Below are positions 1 to 9,865 of a stretch of 64,000 nt of DNA, piece by piece. The position numbers and the translations under genes are program-made. How positions within the stretch are numbered: position 1 is the stretch's first letter; every line of letters starts with the position of its first letter. Source of the stretch: Branchinecta lynchi (taxonomy: Eukaryota; Arthropoda; Branchiopoda; Anostraca; Branchinectidae); assembly GCA_023053575.1 (NCBI GenBank), contig JAKZAP010000016.1, forward strand, positions 10,434,030 to 10,498,029, read 5' to 3'. The notes under the pieces are model-generated. The model had not been told where the DNA came from and did not search any database. It saw only the letters and a list, made by a program, of their open reading frames with translations.

Positions 1-589
1 TCAAGTGCGCATCATCGCAGCCAAATGCAAAAATGGAGTACTTTGTACCAAATGATAGCGTACATTCTCGTGAATTCCTGAGGCCCACTTTCGTTCTTAT
101 CTCAAGGGTTTTGCTTACAAACGATCAAAATAAACCCACGAATTGGCGAATTCATACTTTCATCCTCTGACCTAGCCTTTTAAGTACCATATGAGCTTTA
201 GCTCTTGTTTAATATGGTGACCCGAAAAGCCTCATCTTCAAGTCGGTAAACTATTTTGGGCAAAAGCACCAACAGAGACTTTCTCGTTCTTTCCAACTCC
301 TTGTCCGTAAATCGACCACACCGGCAAAATTGTTTTTTTGTTTGGGTTATTTATCGGTTTGCATCACTGACTACCCTTTTGGCTAATGTACCTGCACACT
401 GTATCATCTGTAAGAGCCTTGTCGGTAAACTTGGATCCTTATTTCGTTTGTTGGTTTTAATCGCTCAACCCGTTTGGTGCAATGCCTAAGGGCTTCATAA
501 AATTCATCTCTCCTCCTTTCAAGCCCCCCACAGCTGCTGCTTTCCCACCCCCACCAAGTATCACTTGAATGGGAAAACTTCCCGAAAAA
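1..589. other. No gene recognised (left edge)
   Basis: I see no coding pattern, RNA gene or well-preserved repeat here apart from the short H1 terminus at 183-213. Open frames are short and lack recognisable motifs. Confidence 0.5.
183..213 (-). repeat. Isolated H1-family 5' terminus (reverse)
   Basis: Read on the minus strand this matches the H1 start block: AACAAGAGCT, a 3-nt spacer, AGCTC, then ATATGG-ACTT. The same block occurs at 28405, 31245, 49511 and 56286 (-). The body that should follow is not recognisable to the left, so this is a broken terminus. Confidence 0.6.
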
Positions 590-1020
590 TGTCAGATACC
601 CCCCCCCCCCCCCCCGGGCCTCCCCCAAAGTCATTTCCGGCGTTTATTTGGAACTACATATCTAGGGCTCACCAACCTTGTATCTTCCAAGTTCGTCCGA
701 ATCACTCCATCCGTTCACACCCAACGCGTTTGATTGAAGTTACGGGACCTCCAACTACCCCCCACCGTTGTCAGTTGCGGGTAAATAGCAGATCTCGCAG
801 TAGTTTAACTCAAATCGGACCACTTTCTAGGCCGGTGAAGTTCGTATGCTTCAAGTTTCCTGTCAGTTACTCTATCTGTTTGATTTAATGATGCGCGTCA
901 CAGAACTCCCCCGACCGTTGTCGGTGTGGCTCTCGGCCTCGTCTGGACGGATGATCAGGTCCCCTATATGTCGGTCAAGTTTCATTGTCCTAGCTTACGT
1001 GTTAGTCCTGGCTTACGAAC
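590..1020 (+). repeat. Degenerate H1 tandem modules
   Basis: Three diverged ~140-bp H1 modules are visible. Each has a C-run (around 600, 755 and 910) followed by a CCAAGTTTCAT-like core (around 690, 848 and 972). The same grammar is much clearer at 28440-30330 and 53800-55400. No termini are preserved. The short ORFs across it are compositional. Confidence 0.7.
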
Positions 1021-1590
1021 AAGAAGATTTCGGCAGACCAACAAGAGTCAGAGAAGTAGCACGTAGATCGGTGCTAAGTAGCACCTAGAGCCGAATGTTC
1101 AACGCGACATAGAAAAATCTTCGTAAGTTCGCAAGTGAAAAATACAGCGGCAAAAATCCTTAGGTCGTGCAGTGATTCTAGTGAGGTTTTAACACGACTT
1201 TTCTGGTTTGCTGGACTATTAACTGCATGGAATTTTGTTCCCAAGTGGGGATAAACGAAGAACTCATAAATTTTGACTGAAATAATAAGCTGAAATATCA
1301 CAATTCATTATTTCAACGGTTCTAAATGCGTCTGCGGTGAATGTGCGCCATTGCCGCGGCACGTTTTGCCAGTAAATTGTCAAGCTCCGTCGGAACAATC
1401 TGGGATCCCTCCCCCCTCACGAAAATGGACTAGTTTCGCCTCTGAATGTAAATAGGGTGGAAAACGCCAGTAAGTTGCTTATATTCGTTAGTGCCCTGGA
1501 CATACCCAAGGGTCTTGCGAAAGGGCCGTTGCTCCTTCCTGCCGTCGTGGCAGACTGGAACTGCAGAATGGCGGTAGAGGAATATCAGAT
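1021..1590. other. No gene recognised
   Basis: There is no coding signature or repeat that I can place. An 83-codon frame starting at 1457 has no recognisable motif and runs into the LINE-like 3' end that follows. Confidence 0.4.
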
Positions 1591-1599
1591 GAGGCGATG

Positions 1600-1880
1600 G
1601 CGGCAAGGGGCGGAGCTGGCATGGTATAATGAGGAGGCTGGTGCGAGCCTGGAAAAAAATAAAACATCAATCTCTATCAAATGTATAACTACGAACAGTT
1701 CTGTGTAGCCTAGGCTCGGCCTAGATTCAGAGTTAATATAGTTATTTTCTTGTAAATTTAGTGTTATTTGGCCAGATTGTTTTTTGTAGTATTACATGTT
1801 GGGCTGTTTTGTTTGTACTTATTTCATTTTATACTCTCCGATTTTGGAGGTCAATAAGATATTTGAATTGAATTCAATTT
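1600..1880 (+). repeat. LINE 3' end remnant, GAATT-type tail
   Basis: A T-rich 3'UTR-like stretch ends in a CAATAAGATA motif and a short TTGAATTGAATTCAA microsatellite at about 1861-1880. This is the usual look of 5'-truncated non-LTR retrotransposon ends. No reverse-transcriptase coding sequence is legible, so the assignment rests on the tail alone. Confidence 0.4.
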
Positions 1881-2192
1881 TCTACTCGTTGGAATAGGAT
1901 ATTATAACTGTATCTACTGCAGATGTACCGTCTTTCAGATTTTTGTAGGCTATATATTGGACTAGATGGCACTTTACACAAGGAACTTGTACCGTGACCA
2001 ACACCATAAAGAATTTTTTCGAATATAATTTAGAAGTCTAGGACTCCCTTATGGGAGCCACGTAGACAAACCAGGACCCACAAGACGGGGTCTCATGGTG
2101 AAAACCAAATTAGACCAAATATATAATTTTTATGGGAAGAACGCCCTTGAGATGGAAACATTTTATAAGTAGTGAACTGATAGACAACAATG

Positions 2193-2264
2193 CTCCTCAG
2201 CCGGGATTTCAACCCAGGCCTCCTGTTTACAAGACAGTCGCTCTACCAACTGAGCTACCGAGGG
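2193..2264 (-). tRNA. tRNA-Thr(UGU)-like, probable pseudogene (left arm)
   Basis: On the minus strand the D-stem is GCTC/GAGC, the A-box TAGCTCAGTTGG fits the consensus, the anticodon loop CTTGTAA gives anticodon UGU (Thr), and the T-stem CTGGG pairs with CCCGG. The acceptor stem has a C-A mismatch at the first pair. The T-loop reads TTGAAAT instead of TTCAAAT, damaging the B-box C. No run of four or more T follows the 3' end. The B-box change and missing terminator make this the less likely functional arm. Confidence 0.55.
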
Positions 2265-2411
2265 GCTTGTCAACAGAGTTCGCAAACCACTACATTAGTC
2301 TGGTAGAGGCCGATTAGATGGTTAGATGAATTTGCCTTCAGGCGGGATCACTGTTCCTATGGTCGGCTTCTCCCAGACTATTGTAGTGGATTGCGAACTC
2401 TGTTCACAAGC

Positions 2412-2483
2412 CCCTAGGTAGCACAGTTGGTAGAGCGACTGTCTTGTAAACAGGAGGCCTGGGTTCAAATCCCGGCTGAGGAG
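2412..2483 (+). tRNA. tRNA-Thr(UGU)-like (right arm)
   Basis: A 72-nt cloverleaf candidate with A-box TAGCACAGTTGG, anticodon loop CTTGTAA (UGU, Thr) and a canonical B-box GGTTCAAATCC. A TTTTT Pol III terminator lies at 2486-2490, directly after the molecule. Weak points are one D-stem mismatch (GCAC/GAGC) and two acceptor mismatches. The promoter elements and terminator are better than in the left arm. It could be a live tRNA or a SINE-like derivative; tRNAscan-SE scoring would decide. Confidence 0.6.
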
Positions 2484-2515
2484 CATTTTTGTCTATCAGT
2501 TCACTACTTATAAAA

Positions 2516-2804
2516 TATTGGACTTTCTTTAGTAATGAATTTGTCACGTTGATATGATGCTCTTTTCTAAGCGACAAGTTCAAGTTTCCACTGAGACCAA
2601 AATATCAAAATATCTGAATATTTTGTGCGGTGTAGGGGAATTGGTTATTTATTGTTGGTGTTTCGCCCCACCTGGTCCACAGATTTTTTTTTAAATATTC
2701 ATTCATTCATTCGAAAAGCCGTGGTAAAAATCACGAACAGAATGATAAGAATAGCTTTCTCTTTTTCCTTCGTCTCCATACATTTATGCTTCACCGTCCC
2801 TGGG
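2516..2804. other. No gene recognised; short ATTC repeat
   Basis: Nothing recognisable apart from a short ATTC microsatellite near 2699-2712. Confidence 0.4.
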
Positions 2805-3035
2805 GGGTTATTGATGTTTATTGGTTAAGGTCTCCCACCTTACTCTGAAGTCTGTTGATATGCTTTGATTTTCGCTCAAGAATAGGATTTTGGAGTCCCA
2901 GAATCCTCTTTGGCTGTTCTCTCTGGGCGACACATGCGGCTGTCTCTTCCCATTTGGCAGAAATAGGGAGAGTTGGTGTACTGTGGGTTTGACCCAACCC
3001 AACCCAAACTGTAAGATTGTAAAGTGTTTATTTTG
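2805..3035 (+). pseudogene. LINE ORF2 C-terminal relic (same family as 50813-53647)
   Basis: About 230 bp aligns by eye with 53450-53690 of the intact LINE. Shared features include GGTCTCCCA near 2828, TGGAGTCCCAGAA, TTGGCTGTTCTCTCTGGG and TGTGGGTTTGACCCAA. Several in-frame stops are present in what was the C-terminal ~60 residues. The 3' end of this copy continues, after ~730 bp of inserted material, at 3765-3836. Confidence 0.8.
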
Positions 3036-3044
3036 CTATGTATG

Positions 3045-3197
3045 CACTGTAAAAAGTTTCTCCGAATAAGGATGCAGTATTTGCTACTGGGATTAATCTT
3101 ATCTCTATTGGGATAAAATTAATCCGAATTAGGAATAATCTTATCTCAATAAAGACAAGATTAATCCCAATAGAAAATACTGCAAGATTTGTGTGTA
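3045..3197. mobile_element. CACTG-terminus MITE, copy 1 (right end decayed)
   Basis: Starts CACTGTAAAAAG and follows the same internal sequence as 3457-3613 and 43869-44025: alternating GGGATTAATCTTATCT and its complement, so the body is largely self-complementary. The right terminus reads GCATTG rather than ACAGTG. It interrupts the LINE relic at 2805-3035. Confidence 0.75.
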
Positions 3198-3318
3198 TGC
3201 ATTGTACATGGAAAGCCCAATTGGCCATGGTACAAAAAGAAATATTGTGCAAATCAAATACTAATTACATATTCAACACAATTCCTGAAGACAAAACAAA
3301 GAAAACTAACTAGATTAT

Positions 3319-3732
3319 GGGCGATCGACTAAGCAGAGGCCCGGCATGGTATGACACAGGAGGCACGATCAATAAAAAGAGATTAACAAGTAGTAGAAGT
3401 AGACACGTAAATGAGAGTTCGTAACTCAAGAGCCATAAGAAGTCATGTTAGAGCCTCACTGCAAAAAGTTTTTCCGAATAAGGATGCAGTATTTGCTACT
3501 GGGATTAATCTTATCTTTATTGGGATAAGATTAATCCGAATAAGATTAATCTTATCTCAATAAAGAGAAGATTAATCCCAGTAGCAAATACTGCAAGGTT
3601 TTTTTTTACAGTGCTTGTGCCTGCCCCTCACTCTGAAGCCTGAAATAACCCTTTTAGTTTTCATACCTCTTTTTAGTTATTGTGCCTCCTACAGTGTGTC
3701 GTGCCGTGCCGTGCCTCCTTTAAGTCGATCCC
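3319..3732. mobile_element. Foldback element with GGGATCGACT termini
   Basis: Left end GGGCGATCGACTAA with GGCCCGGCATGG; right end, reverse-complemented, GGGATCGACTTAAAGG with repeated GGCACGGCACG. The termini and the purine-rich short motifs behind them are inverted. A CACTG MITE (3457-3613) sits inside. Related termini occur at 18604-19031 and 42567-43113. No transposase is encoded. Confidence 0.65.
3457..3613. mobile_element. CACTG-terminus MITE, copy 2 (nested)
   Basis: 157 bp, left end CACTGCAAAAAG, right end TTTTTACAGTG, flanked by a CT dinucleotide on both sides. Inserted in the foldback element 3319-3732. CACTG ends with a 2-3 bp duplication fit the EnSpm/CACTA superfamily; assignment from termini alone. 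Confidence 0.75.
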
Positions 3733-3764
3733 ACATTATAATATAATAATATAATAATAATATA

Positions 3765-3836
3765 ATTGCGATAATAAGGCTTTCGCCTCTATAATTATGG
3801 TCCTAGTCGGCCAGTATTAGACTCAAATAAATGAAT
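3765..3836 (+). repeat. LINE 3'UTR and AAAT tail (continuation of 2805-3035)
   Basis: Matches the 3' end of the intact LINE at 53676-53743: GGNCCTAGTNGGCCNGTATTAGA followed by an AAATAAATGAATAAA tail. It most likely is the displaced end of the relic at 2805-3035, separated by the MITE and foldback insertions. Confidence 0.65.
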
Positions 3837-3839
3837 AAA

Positions 3840-4185
3840 ATTAAAATTATAGTTTAGGCCATTCTTGTCGGCTTAGGCAAGTATTAAGATATCTCATTAA
3901 ACTTGACATTCCTAAATTATCTGTACGTAGAAATACTCTTTCAAACAAATTTGGAGCTAAGATAACGTGTTGTCCCCAGATGATCCATCTATTCCCCCCT
4001 CTCCTCCCGTTTCCCCATATCCCGCTAATTATTCTATCCAATTTTTACGTGGTTTCATTCCATGATTTATTTCTGGTAATTTATTGTAAGTGTAGTTAAT
4101 TTGTTTCTTGTGTGTCTGTGCATTTTGTAAATTTGTACTCCTTTTCTAGCTTTTAGCTATTCGGAGTAAACTTGATTGATTGATA
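3840..4185 (+). repeat. LINE 3' end remnant, TTGA tail
   Basis: A 3'UTR-like stretch ends with a CTTTTAGCTATTCGGAGTAA motif and an ACTTGATTGATTGATAAAA tail at 4166-4190. No coding sequence remains. Its tail differs from that of the adjacent LINE, so it is another lineage. Confidence 0.5.
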
Positions 4186-4190
4186 AAAAA

Positions 4191-4792
4191 AAAAGAAAGA
4201 AGCATATGAGTGAATTCGTACGCCCATTTGCTTCAATGCACGACTACTTTTTAACGGTTGACGATACACTATCTAAACAATGTGAACTGACGACTTCATG
4301 ACCCCGGTTTGCTTACCCCCTTGTCCAATTGTAACTCAACATTTTACGGTCTGACCGGAAACACAAATTCCCGGAGACAGTTTAATTTGACAGGCTGAAT
4401 TGCAGTCCAGCGTGGGAAGGACTTCTTTCCTTTGAAGGTCAGACGGAAGGACGCCAAATGCTTGTATTTAACTTACCTTAGTTTCCCTAATTAACATCAT
4501 CTCCATGAATAATATGTTGGCAAACATACTTATTAACTTTCGTAAAAAAAATTTCTAACGATAATTACTTTAACCTATCAATCTTTTAAACTATTAAAGT
4601 AATTTAGTTCATTACCATGTAAATACTCATAGGATTATTTTTATTTAAACCTAATAAATAAAAAAACTTGGCTACCCTTAAACTCAAGCTGTGAAATCTT
4701 GTAGGCTCGACCAGGAATATTTTAACCAACTAATTACTAATACGTAGTGCTTTTTATGTTTTAAAACGTAGCGTAAATTAGTTCCGGCGGTA
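4191..4792. other. No gene recognised
   Basis: AT-rich sequence with no repeat or coding signal that I can identify. Confidence 0.4.
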
Positions 4793-4800
4793 GCCGTAGC

Positions 4801-5074
4801 CAGAGGCGCTACTAGCCAAAATGTTTGGGGGGGGGGGGGGGGACGAGGCATTTACCGACTGGCTGGTAATTTTTACCGACTTTTTCTTCAGAAAAACTAC
4901 TGTTTTCAACAACAAAAATGACATTTTTGGAAAAAAATTGACTGATTTTCTGAAGAAACCGCTGATTTTCACAAAAACCGACTATTAAAAAACGACTGTT
5001 ATCATGAAAAAAATCAACTGTTTTGATGAAAATTTGGGGGCGTCCCCCCCCCCCCCCCAGTTGTGACGCCCCTG
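4801..5074 (+). mobile_element. hAT-type MITE, poly-G family (CAGAGGCG)
   Basis: Left end CAGAGGCGCTACTAGCC followed by a long G-run; right end a C-run then GTTGTGACGCCCCTG. The ends are inverted copies (CAG-GGCG--AC). Flanks GCCGTAGC (4793-4800) and GCCGTAAC (5075-5082) match at 7 of 8 positions, an hAT-length target duplication. The interior repeats short units built on 'ACCGACTGTTTTC'. No coding capacity. Relatives are at 45886-46207 (-) and 58777-60618. Confidence 0.8.
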
Positions 5075-5082
5075 GCCGTAAC

Positions 5083-6250
5083 CACGATAGCTATTTTATT
5101 AAATGAATCTTGAATTTAAAAAATCTATAACTAACGCACTGCCTGTTTCAAGATGTCCTCCCGTTCTTACAACGTCTCTTTTACAATGGCAAAAAAAAAA
5201 CTTTAACAAAAAAATTCTGCCCTTGGGCAATGACTTATGAAGTGTCAAACCACTCATTACTTATGATGCCTCTTCGTTTAATAGGAAACAAAAAACAGGC
5301 ACAGGGACATAATAATGTTCATCATTTTCTGAAACCGTTTGTCAATGAGCTAGCAACGACATACGACTGAAACTGGCTTGACTTGGCAGGGTAAAGATGC
5401 GAGGCCTATGCGCCACCAAACTAAACGGATTGGATTCTGAAATCATAAATATGGCAATAGTTGTGTTTGCGACACAAATTCACAAAGGGCAATGAGGATT
5501 TATAGTTCGACATATCCTCGACTGAACCTGATTCAAAGCCCCAACAGTTCCTTGCTGAAAGCTCCTTCCACAATCCATAAATAACATCATGCTATTTTCA
5601 AAACGTTTCCAAAGGAGACCCCAACCCCATCGGAGGCTCCTGACATGGGAGGAGGTGGCCCCTCCTTGCTTGAACTCTCCGTGCCCTTCCCGAAAGATGG
5701 AGATTTCGTGGCAGGACAACTTTGGTACCGACACAAGTAAGAAAGTATATTCCAAGAGAAGCTAATTATTACCCCAGCAAATCAAACAACCGGGAAGTAC
5801 ATCCATGTGAATAGAGAGAGTTTTTTAAATACAGCAAATCCAAGTGATTTACCTTTAAGCCTGCTACTTCACCAAGGTCGACTGTGAGTTCAGTGTTTTC
5901 TTTTCGGACATCAGAAGAAGTAAGGTCGGTCCAAGTATCCAGAGCGACTTAGTGTTTGAGCTTGTCCTTACAGCTTTGTATTACCGTGAGCGCTAGGGGG
6001 GGAGTCTGGAAAGTTGTCAGGAGGGTTTGATGGTCACGTTGCAAGTACGATCAATGGTAATTGACCTTAGTCAAAGAAAGCCAACTTTATTTTCACTGCT
6101 AGCTTATCCTGTTTTGGTCCAGCATTACCCCTTAACTTTCCACTCCCTCAAGCAGCCCTATATAGAAAGCTGAGCCTTCTAGAAACTTCAGTGGATTTTG
6201 GATAACGTTGAGCGATTTTTTCATATGTTCTGCAATTTTGTCGAAGTTGG
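5083..6250. other. No gene recognised (1.2 kb)
   Basis: I see no coding pattern longer than about 90 codons and no repeat shared with the rest of the window. The 91-codon minus frame at 5480-5755 has no motif. Confidence 0.4.
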
Positions 6251-6264
6251 CCCACTTTTTTCAT

Positions 6265-6335
6265 GCTTTTATATTAATATCATATCAATATAATTCAACT
6301 CATAAGGGCAATAAATTCTTTCATTCATTCATATA
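6265..6335 (+). repeat. LINE 3' tail, TTCA type
   Basis: AGGGCAATAAATTCTTTCATTCATTCAT: an AATAAA-like signal followed by a TTCA microsatellite, typical of a truncated LINE 3' end. Too short for family assignment. Confidence 0.4.
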
Positions 6336-6839
6336 CGTAACAAAATAAACCCTTGCGTTAAATACAAAATGACCAACGAAGGGCATCCACGGTAGCCTAA
6401 ACTGTGCAAAATCGAAAAAAACGAGTAGTTACTGATTGGTCGAGAATACGACTTTAAGAAATCTGAAAAAAAATACTTTTGTTCCTTTTCTTAAGAACAT
6501 TCAAAGGTTCTATCTTTTTATTTTTTTACGTGTCAGTTTGGGTATTTTCTGTTTTGGGTTAGAAAGTCGGATAGTGTGGCGGGTTTGACGACGTTATTGT
6601 AATGGAATTCAAGCCTTGCTGTTTCGTGTTTACCACAATTGAGCTGCCCAATCACGGAAGGACATCTCATGGCGTGGTCTAGATTTTTTTTTTTTTTCAT
6701 GTTTTTTACACTCGTTTTTTCAAGTTACAACAATGTTTGGAACGTTCCTCGTCGACACTTGTAATACTTATTTATGAAAAAGATAAGGTAAAAATAAGTA
6801 GAAAAGCAGTGGGGAAATACATATTTTTCATGAGAAATG
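6336..6839. other. No gene recognised
   Basis: T-rich sequence with homopolymer runs; nothing recognisable. Confidence 0.4.
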
Positions 6840-7235
6840 GAGGAGTTTTTTCAGAACAGACAACCGAAGTTTCAGAACAGAAAAGGAGAAGTTTCAGAAC
6901 AGACAACAGAAGGATGCGCGATTTCAACAGACAGTGCGTAACAGACAACACTTGGGATGTTATCTCTTGTGTCGGGAAACGTCATATATGAAATGCTATG
7001 CAGAACAAGCATTGCCATGAAGAAATAAAAAAACAGCCAAAAAAGTTTCTTCTGACTTTTTTGTTTGTTGTCATGAATATCGTAAGCAAATACTTCTTGG
7101 CGATTTTTCGGCTCTTCCTGATGGCAATGCTTGTTATGCAAAACATTTTCAGACACAACAGACAACCTTAGAACTGTTGTCTGTTACGTATTGTCTGTTG
7201 AAACCGCGCATTCTTCTGTTGTACGTTATGAAACT
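6840..7235. repeat. Palindromic repeat with CAGACAAC motifs
   Basis: The left arm (about 6850-7025) carries repeats of TTTCAGAACAGA(CAAC) and the string GCGCGATTTCAACAGACAGT. The right arm (about 7110-7235) carries the inverse, GTCTGTTGAAACCGCGC. GCATTGCCATGA near 7010 faces TGATGGCAATGC near 7120. This is a foldback structure with direct short repeats inside each arm; no coding capacity is evident. Confidence 0.7.
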
Positions 7236-7555
7236 CTTGACAATGTAGGTGGCACCCCTGTGGCGCTGATAGGTGGATGAGGGCTAAAAACAAGAACGAG
7301 TTAAGGGAGCATGTGTTGATCACACCCAGTCAACCTTTTGATATCGCAATGCTCCAATTCCTAAAGATGTTTTGTTTACATCTGTCCGTAATAGATCTTG
7401 TAAGTACTCCAAACTCAATAATTATATGCCGGGTTGGTGCATTTTTTTTTACCATATCAGTACTAAATTAAAGACACGAGGTGACAGTCTTGAGCAATGG
7501 GTAGTACTGTAGTGTAATGTGAATGTGTTGTTCGTTTGAAAATAAAGAGAGAACA
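7236..7555. other. No gene recognised
   Basis: The phrase 'TGTTG(A/G)TCACACCC' occurs at about 7314 and 7559; otherwise nothing is recognisable. Confidence 0.35.
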
Positions 7556-7559
7556 CGTG

Positions 7560-7672
7560 TTGGTCACACCCGGAAAAAATAAAAGTTCGCCTCTATGATG
7601 TAGACAAATACTGTACTTACGGTCATGGCCCAAAGGCCTCGATAAATAAGTATCTGTCTATCTATCTGTACC
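7560..7672 (+). repeat. LINE 3' end remnant, TCTA/TCTG tail
   Basis: GGTCATGGCCCAAAGGCCTCG followed by ATAAATAAGTA and a TCTGTCTATCTATCTG tract. The GGCC...GGCC hairpin before an AATAAA-like tail is a common LINE 3' end form. Confidence 0.5.
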
Positions 7673-8455
7673 GGAAGAACGCTGAGAGTATATGACACCA
7701 AGTTAAACAACCTATGGAAGTGCTTCCAGAAGACTTTGTTACATTATGAGCCCCAAATTCTCATGAAGTTGAATTACCGCTACCGGGGAGCACGGAAAAA
7801 GCAGAGCCGTTTAATTTTGAGCGTTTCAATTATAAAAAGCAAAGCGTTATAAGTTACTAATATTTTTCTAGTTCAAATACTCATTTTATACTAAAAAGTG
7901 TCAAATAAGAACTTAATAAAGTTAGGCTAATAAGAGATATGTTATATAGTGCATAGCGTCGCTCTCTCCAAGCCTTGCAAACACAAATTCTGAAACAAAG
8001 TTTGCATCGAAGTGTACTGTCACAGATAATATTCTTAGTATTGTCAAAGGGTCTAGGCGCGTCTGGGAAATTACTTTTGCGAAACCTAATCCCAATCTCA
8101 CCCAACTTGCGTCCCTTCCTAAAGTTTGAGTTTGTTGAATTTTGAAAGTTGAATTTTGCTTTTGAATTTTTCCCAAAAGTTTGGTTTCATTTCAGTCCAC
8201 ACTGGAGATCATACTTTTATTTATATTTACAATATAATATTTACACCAATTCTATTCTTGTGAAGTGCACCCGTTACAACAGTCATGCGGCTGTGACTGC
8301 AATATATTATTTACGTTTTCGGTGTCCTTAGGTTATGTGAGTTTGTAGGTTGCGTTATTACGAGGGTGTCGGTTCTTTGTATTTCTATCTTTTTTTGTCT
8401 TTTACCATGTACAAATAAGCTGATAGTGCTTTCCGTCTTCAAAGCGTTAAAGGGT
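7673..8455. other. No gene recognised
   Basis: About 780 bp without a coding motif, RNA gene or shared repeat that I can support. Confidence 0.4.
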
Positions 8456-8745
8456 TTTAATGGTCCAGCCGAGTTGGACCAACTGCCATAGTCTTGAAGT
8501 GGCTCAACTGGCGGTTGGATGAAATATTGTAGTTTGGGTTGAGTCAACTGACGGGTGGACGGACCGTCGTAGTTTTTGGGTGGCTCACCTGACGGGTGTG
8601 GGCATTATCGTAGTTTGGGGTGGGTTAACTAACGGGCGTGGGAAATATCGTAGTTTGGGTTTGGTGAACTGTCGCACGTTTCGCGTGGGTCAACTAAGGT
8701 TGGTAAACTGCCATATTTCCGATTGGGCGAACTGACGGGTTTCTC
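8456..8745 (+). repeat. ~40-bp minisatellite
   Basis: Imperfect units of about 40 bp, each with TCGTAGTTTGGG, GG--(A/C)ACTGACGGG and a G-rich spacer. The AGTTTGGG core recurs at about 8531, 8571, 8612 and 8652, and more diverged units flank these. No terminal structure was found. Confidence 0.7.
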
Positions 8746-9454
8746 CGTCAACGCTGAAGTGCGGGTGAAGGATTACGAAACAGACGCTACTACATCAATC
8801 TCACCAAATGTCAGATGTGAAGGATCTCTAAATCGAGTCGTCTGTGTAAACGAAAGTATGCATATGGTGCCCGAGAGTTAGCAGGCCTTCACAACACGTC
8901 TGTCACACCGTTCCGACACTACGATACCGGCCAATCTCTACACAGCTCTATCGTATTTGCTTCATCTTAAAAAGCAAACTTTGATACGACAGATGAGAAT
9001 TGGCGTCTTTAAAGTTTCGAGACAACCATAATCCTTTGGGATTTGTACGAAAGACAGACCAAAACGGTTATTGATCTTCGACAGCGCTAGGACAGCAAAC
9101 AAGGCAAACTACACACGGATCAGGAAGAACGTGCGGAGTCAACGAGAACGCGGCTTTTGATATAGTATTTCTCGAGTTTAAAGCCTTAAAGGACACCTCG
9201 CGCTACACGATGTTTCTACTCAGATGTTTTGAGATACTTGACGGTTTGACAACTAACCTATGCTAACAGAAAATTATGCACGTCTTTGGCTGTTTTCAGC
9301 CTCTTTCCATGCCTCTCAGATGATAATCTTGGCAACTTTGCATATCTTCAGACGATAGGCTCCTCAGAGACATTTATCGGGAGCCTGGTAACCTCTGTCA
9401 CGTGAAGATAACAAATGTGGCATGTGTGATAATCCGTGTATTTTCAATAGAAGA
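8746..9454. other. No gene recognised
   Basis: No coding motif or shared repeat seen in this ~700-bp stretch. Confidence 0.4.
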
Positions 9455-9462
9455 GATATGAT

Positions 9463-9671
9463 CAGGCCCGTATCCAGGAATTTATTTCTGGGGGGTAGGG
9501 TGCCTTTCGGGGAAGGGGGGGGGGGGGGGGGGGGGGGGTTGCCTGCTGGTCGGACAAAAAAGTACAAAAAACACATATTTCAGAGGGAAAAGCCTATACA
9601 AATCGTTATTTTTGTATGTTTCGGGGGGGGGGGGGTCAACCCCCTAAGCCCCCACCCTGGATGCGCCCTTG
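9463..9671 (+). mobile_element. hAT-type MITE (CAGGGCCGTATCCAGG family)
   Basis: 209 bp. Left end CAGGCCCGTATCCAGG; right end CCCTGGATGCGCCCTTG, its inverted partner. A perfect 8-bp target duplication GATATGAT lies at 9455-9462 and 9672-9679, which is the hAT hallmark. The inside holds a long G-run after 9515, a GCCTGCTGGTCGGACAAAAA segment and a second G-run. Relatives in opposite orientation are at 11757-11923 and 25863-26047. No coding capacity. Confidence 0.9.
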
Positions 9672-9865
9672 GATATGATACACCTATGAAGGAAGACTCT
9701 CGGGAACGAGAATGGGTGGAAGTAATGAAGAATTACAATAATAATAAAAAAATTATTTAAACCCTTACCTTGAGGAAATACAAGGTAAAGGGTCGGAGGA
9801 GTTGGTAAGGAAAAAAAAAAGAAAAAAAAATCACACAACACTACGAGACAAAATTAGGCTGCAAT

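Larger units (their letters stand above)
2158..2515. repeat. Inverted repeat carrying two tRNA-Thr-like arms
   Basis: About 158 bp at 2158-2315 is the near reverse complement of about 2358-2515, around a ~42-bp spacer. Each arm holds a 72-nt tRNA-like sequence plus ~45 bp of flank on either side (for example AGTAGTGAACTGATAGAC against GTCTATCAGTTCACTACT). The matched flanks show that the whole tRNA locus was duplicated in inverted orientation. The arms differ at several tRNA positions, so they are not a fresh palindrome. Transcripts through both arms would form a long hairpin. Confidence 0.85.
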
